In this document: in pieces, positions 43,042 through 51,720 of the stretch
Numbering within the stretch: position 1 is the first letter of the stretch
How the letters are laid out: each line of letters starts with the position of its first letter
NCBI RefSeq assembly: GCF_018403765.1
Contig: NZ_BOVQ01000007.1
Span: 62,001 to 126,000, forward strand
From: Lactococcus nasutitermitis
GTDB lineage: Bacteria; Bacillota; Bacilli; Lactobacillales; Streptococcaceae
DNA: 64,000 nt
Direction of reading: 5' to 3'
The notes under the pieces: model-generated
The model's database searches: none
What the model was told of the DNA's origin: nothing
What the model saw: the letters and a program-made list of their open reading frames with translations, nothing else
Position numbers and translations under genes: made by a program

Positions 43042-43734
43042 ATGGTAAAATTAGTATTCGCACGTCACGGTCAATCTGAATGGAACCTTGCAAATCTTTT
43101 CACAGGTTGGGCAGACGTTGACTTATCAGAAGAAGGCACACAACAAGCGATTGACGCTGGAAAGCTCATCAAAGAAGCAGGAATTGAGTTTGATATCGCC
43201 TACACATCTGTATTGAAACGTGCTATCAAAACAACAAACCTCGCTCTTGAATATAGCGACCAACTTTGGGTACCAGTTGTTAAATCATGGCGCTTGAACG
43301 AACGTCACTACGGTGGTTTGACTGGTTTGAACAAAGCTGATGCTGCTGTAAAATACGGAGATGACCAAGTGCACACTTGGCGTCGTAGCTATGATGTTTT
43401 GCCACCTGCAATGGCGCGCGATGACGAAAACAGCGCACACGGCGACCGTCGCTATGCTGCATTGCAAGATAGCCTTGTACCAGATGCAGAAAACCTCAAA
43501 GTTACTTTGGAACGCGCACTTCCATTCTGGGAAGATGAGATTGCTCCAGCTTTGAAAGATGGTAAAAACGTCTTTGTAGGCGCACATGGTAATTCAATCC
43601 GCGCACTTGTAAAACAAATCGAAGGACTTGGCGATGACGAAATCGTTGGTGTTGAAATTCCAAACTTCCCACCACTTGTTTATGATTTTGATGAAAATCT
43701 CAACGTTGTTGATAAATATTACCTTGGAAAATAA
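43042..43734 (+). CDS. gpmA: 2,3-bisphosphoglycerate-dependent phosphoglycerate mutase
   Basis: 230 residues. Interconverts 3- and 2-phosphoglycerate in glycolysis. '[12 protein letters not shown]' holds the phosphohistidine H9; '[17 protein letters not shown]' and '[12 protein letters not shown]' are the other active-site motifs. AGGAGA precedes the ATG. Uses the preferred codons of a highly expressed gene, unlike the AT-rich locus just upstream. Confidence 0.97.
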   Translation: MVKLVFARHGQSEWNLANLFTGWADVDLSEEGTQQAIDAGKLIKEAGIEFDIAYTSVLKRAIKTTNLALEYSDQLWVPVVKSWRLNERHYGGLTGLNKADAAVKYGDDQVHTWRRSYDVLPPAMARDDENSAHGDRRYAALQDSLVPDAENLKVTLERALPFWEDEIAPALKDGKNVFVGAHGNSIRALVKQIEGLGDDEIVGVEIPNFPPLVYDFDENLNVVDKYYLGK

Positions 43735-43750
43735 TTCCTTTATACAAATA

Positions 43751-43786
43751 AAAACTGAATTTTCGTTTGGAAATTCAGTTTTTATT
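43751..43786 (+). terminator. gpmA terminator
   Basis: AAAACTGAATTT and AAATTCAGTTTT arms, then a T-rich run. Confidence 0.85.
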
Positions 43787-43876
43787 TAAAAAAAACGTGC
43801 ATATCAGTTGTTAAAAACGCAAGCCTCAGATAAACTAAAAATATATAAAAATTGTAAGGAAAAATTTTCCTGTTTG

Positions 43877-43885
43877 TGGTAAAAT
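43877..43885 (+). promoter_or_regulatory. pbp2b extended -10
   Basis: TGG-TAAAAT, preceded by the small palindrome AGGAAAAATTTTCCT (43857-43871). Confidence 0.45.
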
Positions 43886-43929
43886 GTTAAAGTATAAAAT
43901 TCTATGTGAAATAAAGTGTCGGAGAGCAA

Positions 43930-46104
43930 ATGTCAGAATCAAGAAAAAGCAGAAATAATCAAACAACAGAAAAAGATAAAGGATTGCACAGAACAACAGG
44001 TTCTGGTTCTAAGAAAATACTAAAAAATCCAGTTCATTCCATACCAGCACGGATAAACATTTTGTTTTTCGTGATTTTTGCCTTATTCGTTGTTCTGATT
44101 GGCAGACTTTATTATATGCAAATTTTGCATCCGAGCTATTATGCACAAAAAAATGCAGGAACGGCATCAAATGTAAAAATTATCACAGGTGCTCCTCGTG
44201 GGAATATATATGATGCGACAGGAAAACCATTAGCTGTCACGACACCAGAAGAAGCCGTTGATTTTACACGTGGGCAAAATGCAACAGCGCCAGAAATGCG
44301 CGCCGTTGCAGATAAACTCTCAACAGTACTTTCGATAACTATTGATGCAGGAACATTGACAAAACGTGATAAGATTGACTATTATCTCGCAGATCAAAAA
44401 AATCTGGATAAGATTGCAAATAGCTTAACAAAAGCGGAAACAACAGATAAAGATGGGAACGAACTTGATGCGAGTGCAACTTATGCTATTGAAGTTAAAA
44501 AGGTGACAGATAATGATATTGCTTTTAATGACCAGCAACTTTTTGCTGCGAAACTTTTTAAAGAAATGAATAGCACTTCTGTATTTAATACGACAACGAT
44601 TGCGACAGGAAATATTACCGCAGAACAGCAGGCGACGATTGCAGAACAAGAAGGAAGTTTGCCAGGAATTTCAGTGGCAACAAGTTGGACACGTACTGAT
44701 TCTCAAAATTCTTTGACTAATATTTTGGGAAATGTTACATCGCAAAAACAAGGAATTCCCGCAGATATGCTTGATACTTACCTGAAAAAAGGTTATCAGC
44801 GCAACGACCGAGTTGGTGTTGGTTTCATTGAGCAAGGTTACGACCAATATCTTCAAGGAACGCATCAAATCAGTAAAGTTGAGATTGATAAAAGTGGCAA
44901 TGTGACAGGGACAAAAGTTACTCAAAAAGGAAAGCAAGGAGATGACCTCAAACTCACTATAAATCTAGCTTTCCAAGAAGGCGTTGATAATATTGTCAAG
45001 TCACAGTTGGATAATCTGATTGCTACCGGACACGGAGATTATAATACAGGTGCTTATGCGGTTGTGTTAGATAGTAAAACGGGAGCAGTTCTTGCACTAT
45101 CAGGTTTCAGTCGTGACCCGAAAACTGGCGAGATTAGCTCTGATACAAATGGAACTTTCCAAAGTGCCTTTACACCAGGTTCTGTCGTGAAAATGGGAAC
45201 CTTAACCGCTGGTTGGGATGCAGGAGCAATTTCTGGTAATCAGGTGCAGGATGACCAAGCGATTGTTTTACCTGGAACAAAATATACTTCTTGGTGGGGA
45301 AGCCCATCACCGTTGCCAATCACGGCGGTACAAGCTTTAGAATATTCTTCAAATACTTATATGATTCAAGTGGCATTAAAGATGCTAGGAGAACCTTATA
45401 TACCTAATATGACTCTCTCTACTACTAATAGAGTGAAAGTTTATGATGAATTACGTAAAGCTTACGCAAGTTATGGTTTGGGAACCTCAACAGGTTTTGA
45501 TATTCCTGGAGAATCTACAGGTATTGTAAATCCAACAAATTATTCAGGTACAACGATAGCCAATCTGTTGCTTGAATCTTTTGGGCAGTATGATAACTAT
45601 ACACCGCTTCAACTAGCTGTTTATGGAGCAACAATAGCCAATAATGGGAAACGCATTTCACCACATATTGTACAAGGGATTTATGATAGCAATAGTACAG
45701 GTGGAATTGGGCAACTTGTCAAAACAATTCAACCTAAAACGATGGATACAGTGAACATTACACCCGCTAATCTGAACGTTCTCCAGCAGGGAATGTATGA
45801 AGTGGTGCATGGTACAGACGCATATACAACTGGTGGGAAAATGGGACAAGCAGCTAATACTCAAATTTCTATTTCAGCCAAAACAGGGACTTCCGAAAAT
45901 GAAGTAAGACTTCCTAATGGAACGATAGCAGATTTAACGGCAAATAATGTTGTGGCTTACGCACCATCAGAAAATCCACAAATCGCGATTGGAGTAGTTA
46001 TCCCTAATAATACCGAACCCAATGTTGATTCAGGAACGGATGCTAACCAGCTTATTACAACGAGCATTGTTAATCTTTATCAACAGATGTATAAATTTAA
46101 ATAA
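43930..46104 (+). CDS. pbp2b: penicillin-binding protein 2B, monofunctional transpeptidase
   Basis: 724 residues. A basic cytoplasmic N-terminus, one TM anchor (about 45-68), then PBP dimerisation and transpeptidase domains. Active-site motifs: SVVK (serine nucleophile, 'TPGSVVKMG'), SSN ('EYSSNTYMIQ') and KTG ('SAKTGTSEN'). Cross-links peptidoglycan in lateral growth and is a beta-lactam target. Its neighbours recR, ddl and murF form the usual lactococcal order. Confidence 0.93.
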   Translation: MSESRKSRNNQTTEKDKGLHRTTGSGSKKILKNPVHSIPARINILFFVIFALFVVLIGRLYYMQILHPSYYAQKNAGTASNVKIITGAPRGNIYDATGKPLAVTTPEEAVDFTRGQNATAPEMRAVADKLSTVLSITIDAGTLTKRDKIDYYLADQKNLDKIANSLTKAETTDKDGNELDASATYAIEVKKVTDNDIAFNDQQLFAAKLFKEMNSTSVFNTTTIATGNITAEQQATIAEQEGSLPGISVATSWTRTDSQNSLTNILGNVTSQKQGIPADMLDTYLKKGYQRNDRVGVGFIEQGYDQYLQGTHQISKVEIDKSGNVTGTKVTQKGKQGDDLKLTINLAFQEGVDNIVKSQLDNLIATGHGDYNTGAYAVVLDSKTGAVLALSGFSRDPKTGEISSDTNGTFQSAFTPGSVVKMGTLTAGWDAGAISGNQVQDDQAIVLPGTKYTSWWGSPSPLPITAVQALEYSSNTYMIQVALKMLGEPYIPNMTLSTTNRVKVYDELRKAYASYGLGTSTGFDIPGESTGIVNPTNYSGTTIANLLLESFGQYDNYTPLQLAVYGATIANNGKRISPHIVQGIYDSNSTGGIGQLVKTIQPKTMDTVNITPANLNVLQQGMYEVVHGTDAYTTGGKMGQAANTQISISAKTGTSENEVRLPNGTIADLTANNVVAYAPSENPQIAIGVVIPNNTEPNVDSGTDANQLITTSIVNLYQQMYKFK

Positions 46105-46112
46105 AAAATCTC

Positions 46113-46144
46113 ATGCAATAAAGTTCGCTTTATTGCATTTTTTG
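46113..46144 (+). terminator. pbp2b terminator
   Basis: ATGCAATAAAG, UUCG tetraloop, CTTTATTGCAT, then T6. Confidence 0.92.
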
Positions 46145-46208
46145 TTCTTTCAATTTTGGGGAAAATATAGTAAAATAAGTTGATTATCTTAATTAAGAAA
46201 CGAGAAAA

Positions 46209-46805
46209 ATGTATTATCCAGAACCTATTGCCAAATTGATTGAAAGTTTTTCAAAATTACCAGGAATTGGGCAAAAAACAGCGACACGATTGGCTTTCCA
46301 TACGATTGCTATGGACGACCAAGATGTTAATGAATTTGCTAAAAATTTACTTTCGGCAAAAAGAGATTTACGATTTTGCTCGATTTGTGGCAATTTGACT
46401 GAGAAAGACCCTTGCGAGATTTGCACGGATAATTCGCGTGATAAGTCCATGATTTTGGTGGTTGAGGAGCCAAAAGATGTGCTTGCGATGGAGAAAATTC
46501 GGGAATATCGTGGACTTTATCATGTTTTGCACGGTACGATTAGCCCGATGAATGGGATTAGTCCAGATGAGATTAACATTAAATCGCTGATTCAACGTTT
46601 GTCAGATACGACCGTGACGGAGGTTATCATTGCGACGAATGCAACTTCGGATGGTGAAGCGACAGCTATGTATTTGGCACGAATGATAAAACCGGCAGGA
46701 ATTAAAGTCACTCGACTTGCGCGCGGGCTTGCTGTTGGCTCTGACATTGAGTACGCAGACGAGATTACTCTGTCAAAAGCTGTGGAAAATCGTTTGGAAT
46801 TGTAA
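46209..46805 (+). CDS. recR: recombination protein RecR
   Basis: 198 residues. Works with RecF and RecO to load RecA at gaps. N-terminal HhH ('[21 protein letters not shown]'), zinc finger C-x2-C...C-x2-C ('[16 protein letters not shown]') and a TOPRIM domain ('[16 protein letters not shown]', '[17 protein letters not shown]'). Confidence 0.96.
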   Translation: MYYPEPIAKLIESFSKLPGIGQKTATRLAFHTIAMDDQDVNEFAKNLLSAKRDLRFCSICGNLTEKDPCEICTDNSRDKSMILVVEEPKDVLAMEKIREYRGLYHVLHGTISPMNGISPDEINIKSLIQRLSDTTVTEVIIATNATSDGEATAMYLARMIKPAGIKVTRLARGLAVGSDIEYADEITLSKAVENRLEL

Positions 46806-46810
46806 AAATA

Positions 46811-46833
46811 TTTTTTGATAGAGTTGTCAAAAA
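46811..46833. repeat. degenerate palindromic repeat between recR and ddl (first)
   Basis: TTTTTTGATAGAG then TTGTCAAAAA. Confidence 0.55.
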
Positions 46834-46853
46834 TGTTGAGAAGAAAAAAATAC

Positions 46854-46872
46854 TTTGACAGAACTGTCAAAA
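46854..46872. repeat. palindromic repeat between recR and ddl (second)
   Basis: TTTGACAG, AA, CTGTCAAA. Perfect 8-base arms. Confidence 0.75.
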
Positions 46873-46915
46873 TATTTATTATGAAGTTTTTATGTGAAAA
46901 ACATTAGGAGAAAAA

Positions 46916-47965
46916 ATGTCTAAACAAACTTTGATTTTATTATATGGTGGACGTTCAGCAGAACGTGAAGTTTCAGTGCTGTCAGCTGAGAGTGTGATGC
47001 GCGCTGTCAATTATGAAAAATTTACTGTTAAAACTTATTTCATCACAAAGTCTGGAGATTTTGTCAAAACACAAATTTTTGACGAAAAGCCAGCCGAAAA
47101 TGAAAAACTCATGACCAATGCAACGATTGATTTTGACAAGATTGTCAAAGCTTCTGACATTTATGAAAAAGATGCAGTTGTCTTCCCTGTGCTTCACGGG
47201 CCAATGGGAGAAGATGGCTCTATTCAAGGATTTTTGGAAATTTTGCGCTTGGCGTATATTGGACCTAATATTTTGGCAGCTGCAAGTACAATGGACAAAC
47301 TATTAGCCAAGCTTGTTTTTGAAACAGTTGGTGTCCCACAAGTTCCGTATGTTGCCGTCTTTTCCGATGACAATCTCCAAGCAGCAGAGCAAGAAATCGC
47401 TGAAAAATTACAATTTCCAGTATTTGTAAAACCAGCAAATATGGGTTCAAGCGTTGGTATCACTAAAGTTGGAAGCCCCTCAGAACTTCAAGCAGGTTTG
47501 AAAGAAGCATTCAAATATGACAGCCGTGTCGTCGTAGAACAAGGTGTTGATGCGCGTGAAATCGAATGTGCAGTCCTTGGAAATAATGGCGAAGTTTCAG
47601 CCACATTGCCAGGGGAAGTCGTCAAAGATGTTGCGTTTTATGATTATAATTCAAAATATATTGATAATAAAATTGAAATGGCAATTCCCGCAGTAATTTC
47701 CCCAGACTTGCAACAAGAAATTCAAAATTACGCGATTAAAGCTTACAAATCAGTCAATGGAACAGGTTTATCACGTTGCGATTTCTTTGTAACAGCGGAC
47801 AATAAATTCTACCTCAACGAAATAAATGCCATTCCAGGCTTTACACAATGGTCAATGTACCCATCTCTCTGGGCAAACATGGGCTTGAAATATTCAGATT
47901 TGATTGAAAAACTAGTAGAACTTGCTCAATCCGCATTTGAAACACGTGAAAAACATCTCCTTTAA
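46916..47965 (+). CDS. ddl: D-alanine--D-alanine ligase
   Basis: 349 residues, ATP-grasp enzyme that makes D-Ala-D-Ala for peptidoglycan. '[20 protein letters not shown]' near the N-terminus, '[19 protein letters not shown]' in the ATP-grasp fold, and '[19 protein letters not shown]' with metal-binding residues. Tyrosine in the omega-loop position ('[10 protein letters not shown]') suggests D-Ala rather than D-Lac specificity. AGGAG precedes the ATG. Confidence 0.95.
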   Translation: MSKQTLILLYGGRSAEREVSVLSAESVMRAVNYEKFTVKTYFITKSGDFVKTQIFDEKPAENEKLMTNATIDFDKIVKASDIYEKDAVVFPVLHGPMGEDGSIQGFLEILRLAYIGPNILAAASTMDKLLAKLVFETVGVPQVPYVAVFSDDNLQAAEQEIAEKLQFPVFVKPANMGSSVGITKVGSPSELQAGLKEAFKYDSRVVVEQGVDAREIECAVLGNNGEVSATLPGEVVKDVAFYDYNSKYIDNKIEMAIPAVISPDLQQEIQNYAIKAYKSVNGTGLSRCDFFVTADNKFYLNEINAIPGFTQWSMYPSLWANMGLKYSDLIEKLVELAQSAFETREKHLL

Positions 47966-47974
47966 ACCTAAATA

Positions 47975-47998
47975 TTTTTTGACAAAACTGTCAAAAAA
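47975..47998. repeat. palindromic repeat after ddl
   Basis: TTTTTTGACA, AAAC, TGTCAAAAAA. Perfect arms, 9 bases after the ddl stop codon. Confidence 0.8.
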
Positions 47999-48005
47999 AT
48001 GACAA

Positions 48006-48033
48006 TAAAAAAATACCCGTTAGAGGGTATTTT
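48006..48033 (+). terminator. ddl terminator
   Basis: AAAATACCC, GTTAGA, GGGTATTTTT. Confidence 0.85.
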
Positions 48034-48039
48034 TGTTAT

Positions 48040-48162
48040 AAGTATCACTGCCGCCCGTAAGCCGCTAAAGCGTCAACGGTCAGACGGAAGCCACTATAAG
48101 TGGTCTTCCTAGCTACCTCATTAGCATTCCATAGAGCGAAATATCGTCACTCTACGGAATGT
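48040..48162. repeat. highly structured GC-richer element upstream of murF
   Basis: About 120 bases holding nested hairpins: GAAGCCACT/AGTGGTCTTC and CATTCCATAGAG/CTCTACGGAATG. The last hairpin ends two bases before the extended -10 of murF. It resembles the long repeats in style but does not align with cores A or B; type unknown. Confidence 0.45.
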
Positions 48163-48170
48163 GTTATAAT
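48162..48170 (+). promoter_or_regulatory. murF extended -10, near-leaderless
   Basis: TGT-TATAAT (48165-48170) lies nine bases before the ATG, so the leader is about 2-4 bases; there is no Shine-Dalgarno sequence. Confidence 0.5.
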
Positions 48171-48179
48171 AGAACCATT

Positions 48180-49511
48180 ATGAAACTCACATTAGAAGAA
48201 ATTGCCCGTGTCGTCGGTGCTAAAAATAATTTGACAGAACTGTCAAAAGAAAATATCCACCAGATTGAATTTGACAGCCGTCTCATCCAGCAAGGAGACA
48301 TTTTTCTCCCTCTAAAAGGCGCTCGCGATGGTCACGAGTTTATTGAAACAGCCTTTCAAAAAGGGGCAATAGCAACATTTTCTGAACATGAAATTCCCCA
48401 AGCTCATTTCTTAGTTGAGGACAATTTAAAAGCTTTCCAAAAATTAGCTGCCTATTATCTCGAAAAAATGAAAGTTCCTGTTATTGCAGTCACAGGAAGC
48501 AATGGAAAGACAACCACTAAAGATATGATTGCGGCTGTCCTCGCGCAAAAGTTCCGTACCTACAAAACGCAAGGCAATCACAACAATGAGATTGGTTTGC
48601 CTTATACCATTCTTCATATGCCCGAAGATACAGAAAAACTCGTCCTCGAGATGGGAATGGACCATTTCGGAGACATTCATTTTCTCTCAAAACTCGCGCA
48701 ACCAAGCCTTGCCCTCATCACCCTGATTGGCGAAGCTCATCTTGAGTTTATGGGGAGCCGCGAGCGGATTGCCGAGGGCAAAATGGGCATTATAGCAGGA
48801 CTTCATGGAGAACTCATTGCTCCAGCAGATCCGATTATCAATCCCTATATTCCAGAAAATCAAAAAATCACGCGTTTTGGTGCAGATGAAGATATTTATA
48901 TCACCCAACTTGTCGAACATAAAGATTATCTCACTTTCAACACCAACTTTTTGGAAAAAACACTCACAATTCCAGCGCCCGGCAAATTTAACGCGACAAA
49001 TGCAATGCTTGCCGCCTATGTTGGGACGAAATTTAACATTTCCGAAAAAGAAATCAAAGAAGCTCTCGCTCACGTAGAACTCACACGTAACCGGACAGAG
49101 TGGAAAAAGGCGAGCAACGGAGCTGATATTCTCAGTGATGTTTATAATGCAAATCCCACAGCAATGAAGCTTATCTTGGAAACTTTCCAAAGTATCCCCA
49201 AAAATAAAAAAGGAAGAAAACTTGCCATTCTTGCAGATATGTTAGAGCTCGGAGAGACTTCGCCAGAGCTTCATGCAGACATCGCAACAGTCATCAACTT
49301 TGAAAAACTAGACAGGCTCTATCTCTATGGCCCTCTCATGGAAAATCTCTATAAAAAAGTATCAGACAACCCAGCAGTAGCTTATTTTGACAAACTTGAG
49401 AGCTTAACAGAGTCAATCAAATCAGACCTAGAACCGAATGATCAACTATTAGTTAAAGGCTCAAACGGTATGAAATTATCAAGCATTATAGAAACACTAG
49501 AAAAAGAATAA
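48180..49511 (+). CDS. murF: UDP-MurNAc-tripeptide--D-Ala-D-Ala ligase MurF
   Basis: 443 residues starting MKLTLEEIARVVGAKN. Adds the D-Ala-D-Ala made by Ddl to the UDP-MurNAc tripeptide, completing the cytoplasmic precursor. The P-loop is 'VTGSNGKTTTKDMIA' and the Mur-ligase motifs are 'QGNHNNEIGLPYTIL' and 'NATNAMLAAY'. The upstream in-frame extension reads through the -10 box and is unlikely. Residues 17-22 (LTELSK) are encoded by a palindromic repeat. Confidence 0.95.
   Translation: MKLTLEEIARVVGAKNNLTELSKENIHQIEFDSRLIQQGDIFLPLKGARDGHEFIETAFQKGAIATFSEHEIPQAHFLVEDNLKAFQKLAAYYLEKMKVPVIAVTGSNGKTTTKDMIAAVLAQKFRTYKTQGNHNNEIGLPYTILHMPEDTEKLVLEMGMDHFGDIHFLSKLAQPSLALITLIGEAHLEFMGSRERIAEGKMGIIAGLHGELIAPADPIINPYIPENQKITRFGADEDIYITQLVEHKDYLTFNTNFLEKTLTIPAPGKFNATNAMLAAYVGTKFNISEKEIKEALAHVELTRNRTEWKKASNGADILSDVYNANPTAMKLILETFQSIPKNKKGRKLAILADMLELGETSPELHADIATVINFEKLDRLYLYGPLMENLYKKVSDNPAVAYFDKLESLTESIKSDLEPNDQLLVKGSNGMKLSSIIETLEKE
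48230..48247. repeat. palindromic repeat inside murF
   Basis: TTTGACAG, AA, CTGTCAAA, translated LTELSK. Confidence 0.75.
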
Positions 49512-49517
49512 ATCAAC

Positions 49518-49548
49518 AAAAAAAGCATTTCTTATGAAGTGTTTTTTG
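49518..49548 (+). terminator. murF terminator
   Basis: AAAAAAGCATTTC and GAAGTGTTTTTT arms with a wobble pair, TTAT loop. Confidence 0.75.
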
Positions 49549-49592
49549 CTAAACAAAATAAAAATAATAAATTCAGATAAATATATTATAGC

Positions 49593-49649
49593 TTGACAAA
49601 GTATGGAATTAAGAGTAAAATATCAAACATAATAAATTTTCTGAAAATT
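49593..49649 (+). promoter_or_regulatory. dppA promoter with perfect CodY box
   Basis: -35 TTGACA (49593-49598), 17-base spacer, -10 TAAAAT (49616-49621), 13 bases, then AATTTTCTGAAAATT (49635-49649), identical to the CodY consensus AATTTTCWGAAAATT. Repression by CodY when branched-chain amino acids are plentiful is expected. Confidence 0.85.
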
Positions 49650-49702
49650 AAAAAATAATGAGAGTTTATATAATATGTTTACTTAATAGAGGAACAAACA
49701 AT

Positions 49703-51355
49703 ATGAAAAAAGAAAAAATTGTCGCTTTATCGCTCATTTCATTAGCATCAGTAGCACTCTTAGCTGCTTGTGGAAGCAAATCTGCAACTCAAAAGAATAT
49801 CCAATTCTCAATTCCAACAGATATTGATACACTTGATTCTACAATCGTTACCGACCAATATTCTTATGATGTTATTGGAAATGTTGAAGAAGGTGCTACG
49901 CGCGTCAATCCGAAAGGCGATGCAGCTCTTGCTCTTGCAAAGTCAATAAAAGTTTCACCGGATGGACTTACTTATACGATTACACTCAAACCAAACCTCA
50001 AATGGTCAAACGGCGATAAACTCACTGCCAAAGATTTTGTTTACTCTTGGCAACGTGCAGTAAATCCAAAAACAGGCTCCGAATATGCTTATCTCATGGG
50101 AGCAGTCGCTAATGCCAACGATATTACAGCAGGCAAAAAATCAGTGGATACATTAGGGATAAAGGCAAATAGTGCAACACAATTTACAGTTACGCTTGCT
50201 CAACCAACACCTTATTTCAAATTCCTACTTTCTGAACCCGTTTATTATCCGCTTGACCAAAAAGTTGTCGAAAAATACGGAAAACAGTTTGGAACAACAT
50301 CAGATAAAATGGTTTATGATGGCCCGTTTGAATTTAAATCAACTAAAAGCTGGACAGGTACAAATAAGACATTTAGTATTTACGCAAACCCAGATTATTA
50401 CGACAAATCAGCCGTAAAATCCAAAGAAATTGATTTTCAAGTTATCTCAAATGCCAATACTGGCGCACAACTTTACAAACAAAAGAAATTAGACTTCACA
50501 TTACTCCCAACAACTGACTTGATTGAAGCAAACAAAGGAGAAAAAGGATTTACAGTTTTCAAACAAGCGCGTACTGACTATATCGAATACAATCAATCAG
50601 GCAAAAATGCCTCAAGCGCAGATGCTCAAAAAGCATTAGCAAATCAAGATATTCGTGAAGCACTCAATCTTGCTACAAATCGTAAAGCAATCATTCAAAC
50701 TGCACTTCCTGATTCAACACCAGCAACAAGCTTTACACCAGTTGGTATGAGTAAGACGTCATCTGGAGAAGATTTTGCAGATTATGCAAAACAAGATTAT
50801 ACATATGATGCAGCAAAAGCAAAAGAACTCTGGGAAAAAGGCTTAAAAGAAACAGGACTTTCTAAAGTGACATTAAGTTTAGAAGCAGCGACAGATTTAG
50901 CAGCATCTAAAGTCACCGCAAATTATCTCCAAACTTCATACGAATCAACTTTACCCGGCTTGACAATAAATCTAAAACTTGTTCCTTTCCAACAACGTCT
51001 AAAAGATGCACAAAATGGAACATTTGATATGGTATTGTCAGGTTGGGGCGGAGATTATGCAGAACCATCTACCTTCCTTCAACTCTTTACGGCAGGTCAA
51101 TCATATAATGATGGTAAGTTCTCAAGTAAAACATATGATTCAGCCTTTAAAGCTGCGACAACCACTCCAGATGTGTTAAGTCAAGCTAAAACAGATGCAG
51201 ATTATAAAACATTAGAAGATACTCTTTATAAAGGTTCATATATCAACCCAGTTGATTTTCAAGCAAATCCTGCTTTGATGAATCCAGATGTCAAAGGACT
51301 GCAATTCCATTCTACAGGTTTAGCATATGATTTGAAAACGGCATATCTTAAATAA
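49703..51355 (+). CDS. dppA: peptide ABC transporter binding lipoprotein (DppA/OptS-like)
   Basis: 550 residues from the ATG at 49703 (GAGG upstream). The signal peptide ends in LLAAC, so it is lipid-anchored. Class II peptide-binding fold (OppA/DppA family): 'LKWSNGDKLTAKDFVYSWQRA', 'NQDIREALNLATNRKAI', 'VLSGWGGDYAEPSTFLQLF'. First of two paralogous binding proteins before the permease genes; from memory the order matches lactococcal dppAPBCDF (optSABCDF). Followed by its own terminator, so it can be made in excess. Confidence 0.88.
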   Translation: MKKEKIVALSLISLASVALLAACGSKSATQKNIQFSIPTDIDTLDSTIVTDQYSYDVIGNVEEGATRVNPKGDAALALAKSIKVSPDGLTYTITLKPNLKWSNGDKLTAKDFVYSWQRAVNPKTGSEYAYLMGAVANANDITAGKKSVDTLGIKANSATQFTVTLAQPTPYFKFLLSEPVYYPLDQKVVEKYGKQFGTTSDKMVYDGPFEFKSTKSWTGTNKTFSIYANPDYYDKSAVKSKEIDFQVISNANTGAQLYKQKKLDFTLLPTTDLIEANKGEKGFTVFKQARTDYIEYNQSGKNASSADAQKALANQDIREALNLATNRKAIIQTALPDSTPATSFTPVGMSKTSSGEDFADYAKQDYTYDAAKAKELWEKGLKETGLSKVTLSLEAATDLAASKVTANYLQTSYESTLPGLTINLKLVPFQQRLKDAQNGTFDMVLSGWGGDYAEPSTFLQLFTAGQSYNDGKFSSKTYDSAFKAATTTPDVLSQAKTDADYKTLEDTLYKGSYINPVDFQANPALMNPDVKGLQFHSTGLAYDLKTAYLK

Positions 51356-51367
51356 TTAAGCACGAAG

Positions 51368-51392
51368 CGTAGTAAATACTACGTTTTTTTTT
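51368..51392 (+). terminator. terminator after dppA
   Basis: CGTAGTA, AA, TACTACG, then T9. Confidence 0.88.
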
Positions 51393-51449
51393 GTGAAAAC
51401 AAATTCCATAAAATGAAACAAAAATAACTATAAAAAAAATTGTAAGCCC

Positions 51450-51506
51450 TTGACAAACTTAACTTGAACTGATAAAATAATAAACATATCGAATTTTCAG
51501 ACAACT
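51450..51506 (+). promoter_or_regulatory. dppP promoter 1 with CodY-like box
   Basis: -35 TTGACA, 17-base spacer, -10 TAAAAT (51473-51478), 13 bases, then AATTTTCAGACAACT (51492-51506), 13 of 15 matches to the CodY consensus. Confidence 0.7.
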
Positions 51507-51624
51507 ATAGAATAAATTCGAAAATTATTAAGATACTTAATAAAACTAATAAACAAGTAAAATGTAGCGAATTAGAGTTAAAAAATTTTTAACCCTAAGT
51601 TAGAAAATATAAACGTCATTTCAC

Positions 51625-51681
51625 TTTACATTTTGGTTCTAATTAAGTATAATAAGCAATATAATAAATTTTCTGACAATA
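51625..51681 (+). promoter_or_regulatory. dppP promoter 2 with CodY-like box
   Basis: -35 TTTACA (51625-51630), 17-base spacer, -10 TATAAT (51648-51653), 13 bases, then AATTTTCTGACAATA (51667-51681), 13 of 15 matches to the CodY consensus. Confidence 0.65.
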
Positions 51682-51720
51682 TCACATTCAGAAAGATGTT
51701 AAATGAAAGAGGGAAATTTC

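Noticed and set aside
48159-48179. Upstream in-frame start for murF (and the same for era at 62350)
   Set aside because: These extensions would translate the -10 box and lack any ribosome-binding site.
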